Source: an uncultured Prevotella sp. (GTDB lineage: Bacteria; Bacteroidota; Bacteroidia; Bacteroidales; Bacteroidaceae). From it: DNA of 64,000 nt. Under the pieces are notes generated by a model that worked only from the letters and a program-made list of their open reading frames with translations, was not told where the DNA came from and did not search any database. Shown piece by piece: positions 41,533-49,349 of the stretch. The stretch covers positions 26,460 through 90,459 of the forward strand of contig CALBLK010000007.1 in the NCBI GenBank assembly GCA_937895845.1, written 5' to 3'. Each line of letters starts with the position of its first letter. Within the stretch, counting starts at the first letter, position 1. A program made the translations under genes and the position numbers.

Positions 41533-41745
41533 TTACTCAGCAGGGGCGGCCTCCTGGATGTTGTCAACAAGGTCACAAACCTCTTTGTGGCTGAGCTTGA
41601 TGTTGTGTTTCTTCAGAAAATCGTCAACGGCATCCGTTATTTTGGCACGGGTGTCCGTTCCTTTCTCTGGTGCCAACAAAAGACCTACCACTGCGCCGGC
41701 CAAGGCTCCGCCCAAGAAAGCGCTGATATAACCTAAACTTTTCAT
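41533..41745 (-). CDS. YtxH-like small membrane protein
   Basis: 70 residues from the ATG at 41745 (a further in-frame ATG at 41772 would add 9). A glycine-rich membrane helix (SLGYISAFLGGALAGAVVGLLLAPEKG) with the APEKG motif typical of YtxH-domain proteins precedes an acidic helix (KITDAVDDFLKKHN). YtxH proteins are stress-associated small membrane proteins. First of the three-gene set, with a -7 element upstream. Confidence 0.8.
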   Translation of the reverse strand: MKSLGYISAFLGGALAGAVVGLLLAPEKGTDTRAKITDAVDDFLKKHNIKLSHKEVCDLVDNIQEAAPAE

Positions 41746-41792
41746 CAATCTAAATTTTAAAGGGTTAGACATTCATTTCTTGTTCTTCATTG

Positions 41793-41800
41793 CAAAAATA
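41793..41800 (-). promoter_or_regulatory. -7 element for YtxH/holin cluster
   Basis: Minus-strand TATTTTTG, 47 bases from the ATG at 41745 (20 from 41772), matching TAnnTTTG, with a near-match -33 (ATTG) 19 bases upstream. Confidence 0.55.
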
Positions 41801-42342
41801 CAACATTTACTTGAAAATGCAATGGCTTAACCCCTCCTTTTTACGGTTAATTTTCCGTAATCATGTCCTTTTGAGGCGCTGCCTGGCCTGCCCGCAAGGC
41901 CTTGTTTCATGGAGTTTTGGCTGTGTCGCGGTGCAATTCCCTGCCCGCCGCCTATCCTTGGTGCCGTCTACGTGAACTGTACGGCAGGCCGGATGGTAGT
42001 CCTGCCTCGTCAGGTCTGTGCCGGCCTGTTTTGGCAAGATTTTGCGCTGGTGCCGGAAAACGGCCGCTTCTGTTGTGCCACACGGCCAGTTTTACCGCGC
42101 GAAACGAACTGTCTTGCACGCTGGAACAGTCCGTTCCGCATCCTGAAACGAACCGTTCAGGCGTGCAAGACGGCCCGTGTTTTCGGCGCAAGGTGCTTTT
42201 AGGCTGAATGGCAGCGTGGCATTTAACAAACTTTATGTGCCGTTTGTACAGCCATTTGCGTGATATTTTGTAATTTCGCACTGACTATTTCAAAAGTGCA
42301 TAAACTGCAAGAGCAATCATAATAAATATAAAAATAAAAGAC
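41801..42342. other. Intergenic region, 542 bases, GC-rich
   Basis: Between divergent ytxH-like and SPOR genes. It is markedly more GC-rich than the AT-rich promoters around it. Short reading frames exist on both strands but lack start contexts or protein-like composition. Its notable content is the 22-base periodic array at 42055-42191. A weak -7-like sequence (TAATTTCG, 42271-42278, one mismatch) may serve the SPOR gene. Confidence 0.5.
42055..42191 (+). repeat. Array of six degenerate 22-base units
   Basis: The short core AxCGnnC-GT recurs with its anchor base at 42060, 42082, 42104, 42126, 42148 and 42170, that is, at exact 22-base steps. Units read ACGGCCGCTT, ACGGCCAGTT, ACGAACTGTC, ACAGTCCGTT, ACGAACCGTT and ACGGCCCGTG at their starts, each preceded by A-rich GAA/AAG. 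Two less regular relatives may precede the array (around 42021 and 42039). Compare 63719-63850. Confidence 0.6.
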
Positions 42343-42837
42343 ATGAGAAAGTACGTGGTAATGTGTGCAGGCCTCAGCCTCACCTTGGCCTTTACCGGCT
42401 GCAAGTCGAGTGAGAGTGCCTACAAGAAAGCCTATGAAAAGGCGAAAGCCCAGGAAACAGTCCAGCAGTCACCTGCCGAGAGCGAGCAGAATGCCATTGT
42501 GGCCCCAGTGCAGGAGAAGGCAGCCAACGACGTGAAGGTCGTTGACAATGCCGACAATGTGCAGGTGCGCCAGGAGCGTGTGTCGTTGGTCAATGGCAGT
42601 GGCCTGAAGAGTTTCAGCGTGGTGGTAGGCTCGTTCTCCCTGAAAGCCAATGCAGAGGGGTTGCAACAGCGCTTGCGTGACGCCGGCTATGATGCCCAGC
42701 TGGTGAAAAACGATGAGCGTAATATGTACCGTGTTGTTGCCACGACGTTTGACAACAAGGCAGATGCTGTGACAAGCCGGAATGAGCTGAGAGGCAAGTA
42801 TGCTGACGCGTGGCTGCTTTATAACGGCGCCCACTGA
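42343..42837 (+). CDS. SPOR-domain lipoprotein
   Basis: 164 residues. A lipoprotein signal with Cys20 in AFTGCKS. A lysine/alanine-rich helical region follows (YKKAYEKAKAQ), and the C-terminal ~75 residues (KSFSVVVGSFSLKANAEGLQQRLRDAGYDAQLV ... YRVVATTFDNKADAVTSRNEL) form a SPOR domain, which binds septal peptidoglycan. It is probably outer-membrane-anchored in the periplasm and active at division. ruvX starts 5 bases after its stop. Confidence 0.88.
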   Translation: MRKYVVMCAGLSLTLAFTGCKSSESAYKKAYEKAKAQETVQQSPAESEQNAIVAPVQEKAANDVKVVDNADNVQVRQERVSLVNGSGLKSFSVVVGSFSLKANAEGLQQRLRDAGYDAQLVKNDERNMYRVVATTFDNKADAVTSRNELRGKYADAWLLYNGAH

Positions 42838-42842
42838 TAAGG

Positions 42843-43265
42843 ATGGGCCGCATCCTATCCATTGATTACGGACGGAAAAGAACAGGGCTGGCAGTCACCG
42901 ATTCCTTGCAAATTATTGCAGGAGGACTGGCGACTGTCGCCACTTTGAGTCTGTTTGAATATCTGAAGTCTTATGTGGAGCGCGAACAGGTGGAGCTGGT
43001 CGTGATGGGCGAGCCCTGTCAGACCAATGGAAGGCCGAGTGAGAACATGGCCCGTGTCAAGGCCTTCGCCCAGCGGTGGGCGAAGGCGTTTCCCCAGATT
43101 CCGCTTGTTTTCTACGATGAGCGTTTTACCTCTGTGCTTGCCCACAAGGCGATGCTTGAAGGCGGCTTGAAGAAACAGGCGAGGCAGAACAAGGCACTGG
43201 TTGATGAAATTAGTGCCACCATTATTTTACAGGACTACATGAATTCCAGGAAATTCAAAAGATGA
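42843..43265 (+). CDS. ruvX: Putative pre-16S rRNA nuclease / RuvX-like (YqgF)
   Basis: 140 residues, RNase H-like fold. Motifs: LSIDYGRKRTGLAVTD (catalytic Asp), VVMGEPCQTNGRPSENM, PLVFYDERFTS and VDEISATIILQDYM (distal Asp). In E. coli YqgF processes 16S rRNA ends; some genomes call it RuvX. It overlaps def by ATGA. Confidence 0.93.
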   Translation: MGRILSIDYGRKRTGLAVTDSLQIIAGGLATVATLSLFEYLKSYVEREQVELVVMGEPCQTNGRPSENMARVKAFAQRWAKAFPQIPLVFYDERFTSVLAHKAMLEGGLKKQARQNKALVDEISATIILQDYMNSRKFKR

Positions 43266-43825
43266 TTTTACCAATCTATACTTACGGGCAACCCGTGCTG
43301 CGGAAGGTGGCTGAGGACATTGATGCAGAATACCCCAATCTAAAGACATTTATTGATGACATGTTCGAAACCCTTGCCGAGTCCGAGGGTATCGGGCTGG
43401 CTGCGCCTCAGGTCGGACGGGCCGTCCGTGTCGTTGTGATAGACCTTGATGTCATCTCCGGTGATTTTCCTGAATACAAGGGCTTCAAGAAAGTCTTTAT
43501 CAACGCACACATTCTTGAAACGGATGACAGCCTGACAGACACGATGGAAGAGGGGTGCCTCAGTCTGCCTGCCATCCACGAGAAGGTGACCCGCCCGAAA
43601 CGCATCCATGTGCAATATCTTGATGCGGAACTGCAACCGCATGACGAGTGGGTGGAGGGGTACCTGGCGAGGGTGATGCAACATGAGTTTGACCACCTTG
43701 ACGGAAAGCTGTTTGTTGACCGCATATCACCCTTGCGCAAGCAGCTGATCAGGAATAAGCTGCGAGCGCTGTTGCAGGGAAAGTTCCGTTGCGGTTATAG
43801 AACCAAGGTTTTTTTGAGAAAATAG
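43262..43825 (+). CDS. def: Peptide deformylase
   Basis: Removes the N-formyl group from new proteins. 187 residues, metalloenzyme. Three motifs: GIGLAAPQVG, EGCLSLP (metal Cys) and the HEFDHLDG metal-binding helix with the catalytic Glu. The start overlaps the ruvX stop as ATGA. A long TPR gene follows 29 bases later, so the SPOR-ruvX-def-TPR group is probably one operon. Confidence 0.97.
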   Translation: MILPIYTYGQPVLRKVAEDIDAEYPNLKTFIDDMFETLAESEGIGLAAPQVGRAVRVVVIDLDVISGDFPEYKGFKKVFINAHILETDDSLTDTMEEGCLSLPAIHEKVTRPKRIHVQYLDAELQPHDEWVEGYLARVMQHEFDHLDGKLFVDRISPLRKQLIRNKLRALLQGKFRCGYRTKVFLRK

Positions 43826-43854
43826 TTGCTGTTTTCAAGGGCAAGGTGTAAAAG

Positions 43855-45807
43855 GTGAGGATTGTTTTCGTTGCGTTCTTTGCTGTGTTGCCGTATGTCG
43901 TCGGCGCGCAGTTCAACACAGACCGACTGCTGATGATAGGGCGCAGCGCGCTCTATTATGAAGACTATGTCTTGTCAATCCAGTATTTTAACCAGGCCAT
44001 CAGTGCCAAGCCATATCTCTATGAGCCTTGGTATTACCGGGGAATGGCCAAATATTATCTGGAGGATTTCGCCGGAGCAGAGCAGGACTGCTCAAAGGCA
44101 CTGGAGCGAAACCCTTATGTCGTAGGGCTGTATGAACTGCGCGGGCTGGCACGCATACAGCAGAAGAAGTATGCCGAAGCTGCAGATGACTACACGGTTG
44201 CCATCAGGTACGCCCCCGACAACCTGCAACTGTGGCACAACAGGGTGCTCTGCCACATTCAGCAGAAGGACTACCGGCAGGCCCTTGCCGAGTTAGACTC
44301 CATCAATGCCCACTGGGCGAATTATGCTGCGGGGTATTCCATGCGAGCAGAGATATATTTGCAGCAAAAGGACACCACGGCTGCAATTGCAGCCCTGGAC
44401 AAGAGTTTGAAAATAGATGCCTTTGATGGCAGCACGTGGGCGATGAAGGGGGCAATCTGCCTGGCACAGTCTGAATGGAAGGAGGGCGAGACGGCATTGA
44501 CTGAGGCAATTCGGCTGCGTCCCAAACAGTCTGGCTATTATATAAATCGCGCATTAGCGCGTTTGAACCAAAACAACCTGAGAGGCGCAATGGCCGATTA
44601 TGACACAGCCCTTGACATGGACCCCGACAATTTTCTTGGCCATTATAACCGGGGACTGCTGCGTGCCCATGTTGGTGATGACAACCGTGCCATTCTTGAT
44701 TTCAACTTTGTCTTAAAGTTAGAGCCCGACAACCTTATGGCTTTGTTTAACAGAGCTTTGCTGTTAGACAAAACCGGGAATCTGAAAGGAGCCATCCGCG
44801 ACTATACAAAAGTGATTCATCGATTCCCGAATTTCTGGACAGGATTGCTTAACCGTGCAGCCTGTTATAGAAAATTGGGTATGGAGAAGCAAGCCGAGCT
44901 GGACGAGTTCAGAGTGTACAAGGCCCGGCTGTACAAGCACCTTTATGGCACACAGCCCAGAATTGACCGCTCGCAGCTGCGCCGCAAGGGTGATGATGAC
45001 ATGGACAAATACAACCAGATTGTCATTGCTGACAATCAGGACGTGGAGCCTGACTATAAGAGTGCCTACCGAGGCAAGGTGCAGAACCGTCGTGTTGAAC
45101 TGTCTTTCAAACCCATGTACGGACTGGCTTTTGAGCAGAAACATACTGAGGTGCACAGTTATGTGGCCTTTGACAGGCAGGTCGAGCTTTTCAATGAGCG
45201 TACAAGGGGCACCATGGCGGTTTGTATCACCAGTGACGTGTCGCCGCTTGACGAGGCAACTTCCAAGGCTTATTTTCTATTGATAGACACCCTCTCCGCA
45301 TCTGCTGGAAAGGCTGACAGCAAAAACATGGCACTCCTGCTGCTCAAGCGTGCCGTGGCCTACACGGCACTGCAGAATCTCGACGAGGCAGTCAGTGACC
45401 TCTCTGCCTGTATCGCCGCAGATTCCGCACAGACCCTGGCCTACTGGCAGCGGACAGTGTGCAGGGAACGCCAGGCGCGGTTCTTGCAGTCGCAGGGAAA
45501 GGAAGCCAAACTGTTGATGGTGGCAGCCATCAGCGATGCGACAGAGGCAATCAGGCTGAACCAGCAGAATCCATACCTTTATTACAACCGGGGTAACCTC
45601 TATGCAGCCCAGAACGACTACCGGCTTGCTATTGAGGACTATTCACGTGCAATCGTTCTTGACCAGCATTTGGCTGAAGCCTTTTTCAACAGAGGGCTGG
45701 CTCGCATAAAGAGCGGTATGGCCAAAGAGGGCGTCGCAGACTTGAGTAAGGCTGGTGAACTGGGCTTGTATGATGCTTATAGCGTCATCAAGAAGTATAG
45801 CAAGTAG
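43855..45807 (+). CDS. TPR-repeat exported protein
   Basis: 650 residues with a signal peptide (MRIVFVAFFAVLPYVVGAQ). Nine or so TPR units fill the first ~330 residues (YEPWYYRGMAKYYLEDFAGAEQDCSKALERNP, and DNFLGHYNRGLLRAHVGDDNRAILDF). Residues ~340-480 form a different, less repetitive linker. TPRs return at ~500-640. The start is GTG at 43855, since an in-frame stop lies just upstream and the next ATG is well inside the mature protein. It is periplasmic or surface-facing; a role in protein interaction is assumed, no partner is known. Confidence 0.82.
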   Translation: MRIVFVAFFAVLPYVVGAQFNTDRLLMIGRSALYYEDYVLSIQYFNQAISAKPYLYEPWYYRGMAKYYLEDFAGAEQDCSKALERNPYVVGLYELRGLARIQQKKYAEAADDYTVAIRYAPDNLQLWHNRVLCHIQQKDYRQALAELDSINAHWANYAAGYSMRAEIYLQQKDTTAAIAALDKSLKIDAFDGSTWAMKGAICLAQSEWKEGETALTEAIRLRPKQSGYYINRALARLNQNNLRGAMADYDTALDMDPDNFLGHYNRGLLRAHVGDDNRAILDFNFVLKLEPDNLMALFNRALLLDKTGNLKGAIRDYTKVIHRFPNFWTGLLNRAACYRKLGMEKQAELDEFRVYKARLYKHLYGTQPRIDRSQLRRKGDDDMDKYNQIVIADNQDVEPDYKSAYRGKVQNRRVELSFKPMYGLAFEQKHTEVHSYVAFDRQVELFNERTRGTMAVCITSDVSPLDEATSKAYFLLIDTLSASAGKADSKNMALLLLKRAVAYTALQNLDEAVSDLSACIAADSAQTLAYWQRTVCRERQARFLQSQGKEAKLLMVAAISDATEAIRLNQQNPYLYYNRGNLYAAQNDYRLAIEDYSRAIVLDQHLAEAFFNRGLARIKSGMAKEGVADLSKAGELGLYDAYSVIKKYSK

Positions 45808-45833
45808 CAGAAAGCTGGAACTTCTGCCACTGC

Positions 45834-46631
45834 TCACTCTATCAAATTGCTCGCTGTCGAAGTCAGGTAGGGTGATATGTCACGGTATGGCACGGTGAAT
45901 TGGGGCATGCCGGCAGCGTAGGATGCAATCTCATAGCTTTGGTAGACAAACGTAACGCCATCCTTGGTGAGATAGGGGACTGTGCGTGGGAGGGGCAGGT
46001 AGTTCACGTCGTCCTCTACGAGCAGACAAGCTTTCAAATCTCTGTCTGTCTTGACGCGCAGCGTTGTGTTATCGTTGAAATATCTCATCAGACCGTTTTT
46101 GATGAGTGCGTGGAACCCCTCACTGTCCGTATTGCGCAGCATTTCCCAGCCAAACCGTCTGCCATCAGTCTTGCGGAACGTCACACCGCTGAAGCTGTGT
46201 GTGCCGTGAGCCCCGCCGAGGAACGTCTCAGTATAGGTTGTGTAGGACACATACTTGTTGGTTTCACAGGCTATCTTAATTTCGCAGCTGAAGAAATATG
46301 GCATCCCGGCTGAGGGGCCATATTCCTTGCGTAGGTGCAGAAGACTGTCTCTTTGTACGTTCCCATAGTAGTTGACGATGGAGTCTCCGTTGGCCAGCGT
46401 CCCGGTGTACGTCCCACCTAATTGCTCGCTGATGTATTCGGCAATGGTGTTGGTGAGCGCCTCATTGCCCTGCGTGGCAAAGTCGGCCTTTAGCGATATT
46501 TCAGTTGCCGTGTCCTTTTGCTCAAACTTGACGGAGTCTGTCTTAAACCGCTCTCCGGCTGTCATGTTGCCACTGCATGAAACTATCGTAGTAGCAATGG
46601 CCGCGATGATTGTCGTCTTGGTCTGTCCCAT
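45834..46631 (-). CDS. DUF3298/RsiV-like lipoprotein
   Basis: 265 residues. A lipoprotein signal (TTIVSCSGN, Cys19) leads to a domain with a phenylalanine/tyrosine-rich core (TTYTETFLGGAHGTHSFSGVTFRKTDGRRFGWEML), typical of the DUF3298 heparinase/anti-sigma RsiV C-terminal domain. Here no sigma factor or transmembrane anchor accompanies it. In RsiV this domain binds lysozyme; ligand in this case unknown. Convergent with the TPR gene, 26 bases apart. Confidence 0.78.
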   Translation of the reverse strand: MGQTKTTIIAAIATTIVSCSGNMTAGERFKTDSVKFEQKDTATEISLKADFATQGNEALTNTIAEYISEQLGGTYTGTLANGDSIVNYYGNVQRDSLLHLRKEYGPSAGMPYFFSCEIKIACETNKYVSYTTYTETFLGGAHGTHSFSGVTFRKTDGRRFGWEMLRNTDSEGFHALIKNGLMRYFNDNTTLRVKTDRDLKACLLVEDDVNYLPLPRTVPYLTKDGVTFVYQSYEIASYAAGMPQFTVPYRDISPYLTSTASNLIE

Positions 46632-46653
46632 ACTTTTTTGTATTAAAAGATAA

Positions 46654-46698
46654 ATGGTTACCAGGACATCACCTTTAAGTTTAAGTCCCGGTAACCAT
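46654..46698 (-). terminator. Intrinsic terminator of pgk
   Basis: Inverted repeat ATGGTTACCAGGAC / GTCCCGGTAACCAT, 14 base pairs with one mismatch, followed on the minus strand by a T-rich stretch (TTTATCTTTT). It lies 37 bases past the pgk stop and just upstream of the DUF3298 start. Confidence 0.7.
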
Positions 46699-46735
46699 TG
46701 CTATGCTGTTGTGATGTATGGGGATGACCCCCTGT

Positions 46736-47986
46736 TTATTTGCCTTTGATGGCAGCTACGCCAGGCAGAACTTTTCCTTCGATTGCTTCGAGCAGTGCAC
46801 CTCCACCGGTTGATATGTAGCTAACCTTGTCTGCCATGCCAAACTTGTTGATGCAGGCCACTGAGTCGCCACCGCCAATGAGGGAGAAGGCACCGTTTGC
46901 CGTAGCCTTGGCAATAGCATCAGCAATGGCCTTTGAACCTGCTGCAAAGTTGTCAAACTCAAACACGCCAGCGGGGCCGTTCCAAAGGATGGTCTTGGCA
47001 TTCTCGATAACGGCAGCGAAAGCCTTGCGAGTTTCGGGACCGGCATCCATGCCTTCCCAGCCGTCGGGAATGTCGTTTGCCGGGCAGACAATCGTGTTGC
47101 AGTCGTTCTTGAAATCATCGCCGGCAATGCAGTCTGTTCCTAAAACGAGGTTGACACCATTCTCCTTGGCTTTCTTTATCACATCAAGTGCAACGTCCAG
47201 TTTGTCGTCCTCGCAGATGGACTTGCCAATCTTTCCGCCTTGAGCCTTTGCAAAAGTATAGGTCATGCCGCCACAGAGAATCAGATTGTCTACTTTGCTC
47301 AGCAGGTTCTCGATGATGCCAATCTTGGTTGACACCTTGGAGCCACCCATGATAGCGGTGAAAGGACGCTTGATGTTACTCAGCACTTTGTCAACTGCTT
47401 TCACTTCCTTTTCCATCAGGTAGCCAAGCATCTTGTGGTCTGCGTCAAAGAAGTCTGCAATAACAGCAGTAGAGGCGTGCTTGCGGTGTGCCGTGCCAAA
47501 GGCATCCATCACGTAGCAGTCTGCATAGCTGGCCAGAGTCTTGGCAAATTCCTTCTGTCTTTCCGCCATCTCTTTCTTGGCCTCACCGTATGCCGGGTCG
47601 GTTTTGTCAATGCCAACGGGCTTGCCCTCCTCCTCGGGATAGAAGCGGAGATTTTCCAACAGCAGGACCTCGCCACTCTTCAGGTTGGCGGCTGCCTCCT
47701 GGGCCTTGGCGCAATCCGGGGCGAACTGAACCTTTGTGCCCAGTGCTGCGCTCACAGCGCCAACAATCTGTCTGAGCGATAGCTTTGGGTTTACCTTTCC
47801 TTTTGGTTTGCCCATATGCGACATGATAATCAATGCGCCGCCATCGGACAAAACTTTCTTTAATGTGGGCAGGGCGCCACGGATTCTGGTGTCATCCGTG
47901 ATGTTACCGTTCTCGTCAAGAGGCACGTTGAAGTCAACACGCACGATTGCCTTTTTACCGGCAAAGTTGAAATCGTTGATTGTCAT
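46736..47986 (-). CDS. pgk: Phosphoglycerate kinase
   Basis: Glycolytic/gluconeogenic enzyme making ATP from 1,3-bisphosphoglycerate. 416 residues, typical size for the group. N-terminal substrate domain: VRVDFNVPLDENGNITDDTRI, SHMGKPKG, LLLENLRFYPEEEGKP. C-terminal nucleotide domain: ILWNGPAGVFEF and LIGGGDSVACINKFG. Its own promoter and terminator flank it, so it is monocistronic. Confidence 0.97.
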   Translation of the reverse strand: MTINDFNFAGKKAIVRVDFNVPLDENGNITDDTRIRGALPTLKKVLSDGGALIIMSHMGKPKGKVNPKLSLRQIVGAVSAALGTKVQFAPDCAKAQEAAANLKSGEVLLLENLRFYPEEEGKPVGIDKTDPAYGEAKKEMAERQKEFAKTLASYADCYVMDAFGTAHRKHASTAVIADFFDADHKMLGYLMEKEVKAVDKVLSNIKRPFTAIMGGSKVSTKIGIIENLLSKVDNLILCGGMTYTFAKAQGGKIGKSICEDDKLDVALDVIKKAKENGVNLVLGTDCIAGDDFKNDCNTIVCPANDIPDGWEGMDAGPETRKAFAAVIENAKTILWNGPAGVFEFDNFAAGSKAIADAIAKATANGAFSLIGGGDSVACINKFGMADKVSYISTGGGALLEAIEGKVLPGVAAIKGK

Positions 47987-48041
47987 AATTGATATATAAT
48001 TAAACCGTTAAAAAACTAAATTCTTAGCACTTATATTACGA

Positions 48042-48049
48042 CAAAGGTA
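48042..48049 (-). promoter_or_regulatory. -7 element for pgk
   Basis: Minus-strand TACCTTTG, an exact TAnnTTTG match, 55 bases upstream of the pgk ATG. Confidence 0.6.
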
Positions 48050-48156
48050 CGACATAATCTTGACATTCAGAATGGCTTGGTTGATTATTTAGTGTTTTTT
48101 TGCGCTCTTCAGTGAAGATTGTAAAGAGCAGATGGCAAAAATACCTGTTGATTTCG

Positions 48157-48164
48157 TAATTTTG
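48157..48164 (+). promoter_or_regulatory. -7 element for ridA-queC
   Basis: TAATTTTG, an exact TAnnTTTG match, 24 bases before the ridA ATG at 48189. Confidence 0.6.
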
Positions 48165-48188
48165 CAGCGATTATTATTTATAGGATAA

Positions 48189-48563
48189 ATGAAAGTGATT
48201 GCTACAACGGAAGCGCCTGCTGCTATCGGCCCATATAGCCAGGCGGTTGAAATAAATGGGTTTGTGTACATTTCCGGGCAGTTGCCAATAGCCCCTGCAA
48301 CAGGAGCCTATCCGCAAGGGGGCGTGAAAGGGCAGACGCGCCAGTCGCTGGAAAACATCCTGGCTATTCTGCGAGAAGCTGGACTGGGAATGTGCAATGT
48401 GGTTAAAACTACTGTGCTGCTTGCAGACATTGCCGATTTTGCCATGATGAACGAAGTTTATACCGAGTTTTTCTCCCAGCCGTATCCTGCCCGGTCAGCC
48501 TTTGCTGTAAAGACTTTGCCAAAGGGCGCTTTGGTTGAAATTGAATGTGTGGCTGCCCGATGA
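48189..48563 (+). CDS. ridA: RidA-family reactive imine/enamine deaminase
   Basis: 124 residues, YjgF/YER057c/UK114 family. Visible: PAAIGPYSQAVEINGFVYISGQLP, TRQSLENILAILREAGL, and PARSAFAVKTLPKGALVEIECVA with the arginine and glutamate that bind substrate. RidA hydrolyses imines such as 2-aminoacrylate formed by PLP enzymes. Its stop overlaps queC as ATGA, so the two are translationally coupled. Confidence 0.95.
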   Translation: MKVIATTEAPAAIGPYSQAVEINGFVYISGQLPIAPATGAYPQGGVKGQTRQSLENILAILREAGLGMCNVVKTTVLLADIADFAMMNEVYTEFFSQPYPARSAFAVKTLPKGALVEIECVAAR

Positions 48564-49213
48564 AAGACGCTGTTATCATTCTTAGTGGCGGCATGGACAG
48601 CGTGACGCTGCTTTATGAATACCGTGAACGCATAGCCCTGGCTGTCTCTTTCGATTATGGTAGCAACCACAATGCCAAGGAGATACCCTATGCCCAGTTG
48701 CACTGCGGGCGACTGGGCGTTGAGCACATTGTCATTCCCCTGTCATTTATCCATCAGTATTTTCACAGCTCATTGCTAGAGGGAGGTGAAGCCATACCTG
48801 AAGGCCATTATGCTTCCGAAAATATGCGGTCGACGGTAGTTCCATTTCGTAATGGCATAATGCTTTCCGTTGCTGTTGGCATCGCGGAAAGCCGCCAGCT
48901 GAATGTCGTGATGATGGCCAACCATAGCGGTGACCATACGATCTACCCTGATTGCAGACCGCAGTTTGTTGAAGCGCTTGGACAGGCTGCATGCTGTGGC
49001 ACATACAATCACGTGAAAATATTTGCACCGTATACGGACATCACCAAAGCTGACATAGCCAAAAGAGGAAAAACGCTTGGGATTGACTATGCTGAAACGT
49101 GGTCGTGCTATAAAGGGGGTGAATTCCATTGTGGCAAATGCGGTACTTGCATTGAACGTAAAGAAGCGTTGGAAAAAGCGGGAATAGTGGACAATACTTT
49201 TTATGGGGAATAA
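48560..49213 (+). CDS. queC: 7-cyano-7-deazaguanine synthase
   Basis: Converts CDG to preQ0 for queuosine in tRNA. 217 residues. The PP-loop ATP pyrophosphatase motif is ILSGGMDSVT; the zinc cluster is at the C-terminus (CYKGGEFHCGKCGTC). The ATG at 48560 overlaps the ridA stop; a longer frame starting 15 bases upstream at 48545 is not needed. Other queuosine genes are not in the window. Confidence 0.95.
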   Translation: MKDAVIILSGGMDSVTLLYEYRERIALAVSFDYGSNHNAKEIPYAQLHCGRLGVEHIVIPLSFIHQYFHSSLLEGGEAIPEGHYASENMRSTVVPFRNGIMLSVAVGIAESRQLNVVMMANHSGDHTIYPDCRPQFVEALGQAACCGTYNHVKIFAPYTDITKADIAKRGKTLGIDYAETWSCYKGGEFHCGKCGTCIERKEALEKAGIVDNTFYGE

Positions 49214-49243
49214 GGCATATCTAATTCCTTTTTTTATATTTTC

Positions 49244-49275
49244 TTTGTGCCAGTAAATAATAAATTGTAATTTTG
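49244..49275 (+). promoter_or_regulatory. Full -33/-7 promoter for secreted protein gene
   Basis: TTTG (49244-49247), a 20-base spacer, then TAATTTTG (49268-49275). The 5' leader to the ATG at 49350 is about 70 bases. Confidence 0.75.
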
Positions 49276-49349
49276 CAGCGTGATTTTACTTTCGAAGTGT
49301 CCGAACTTTGTCAGTGATATGAAATGCAATTAAAATCATTTGGATATTT

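Noticed and set aside
41801..42342. CRISPR-like array at the 22-base repeats
   Set aside because: Units have no conserved repeat with unique spacers between them; they abut at a 22-base step and vary throughout. No cas genes are near.
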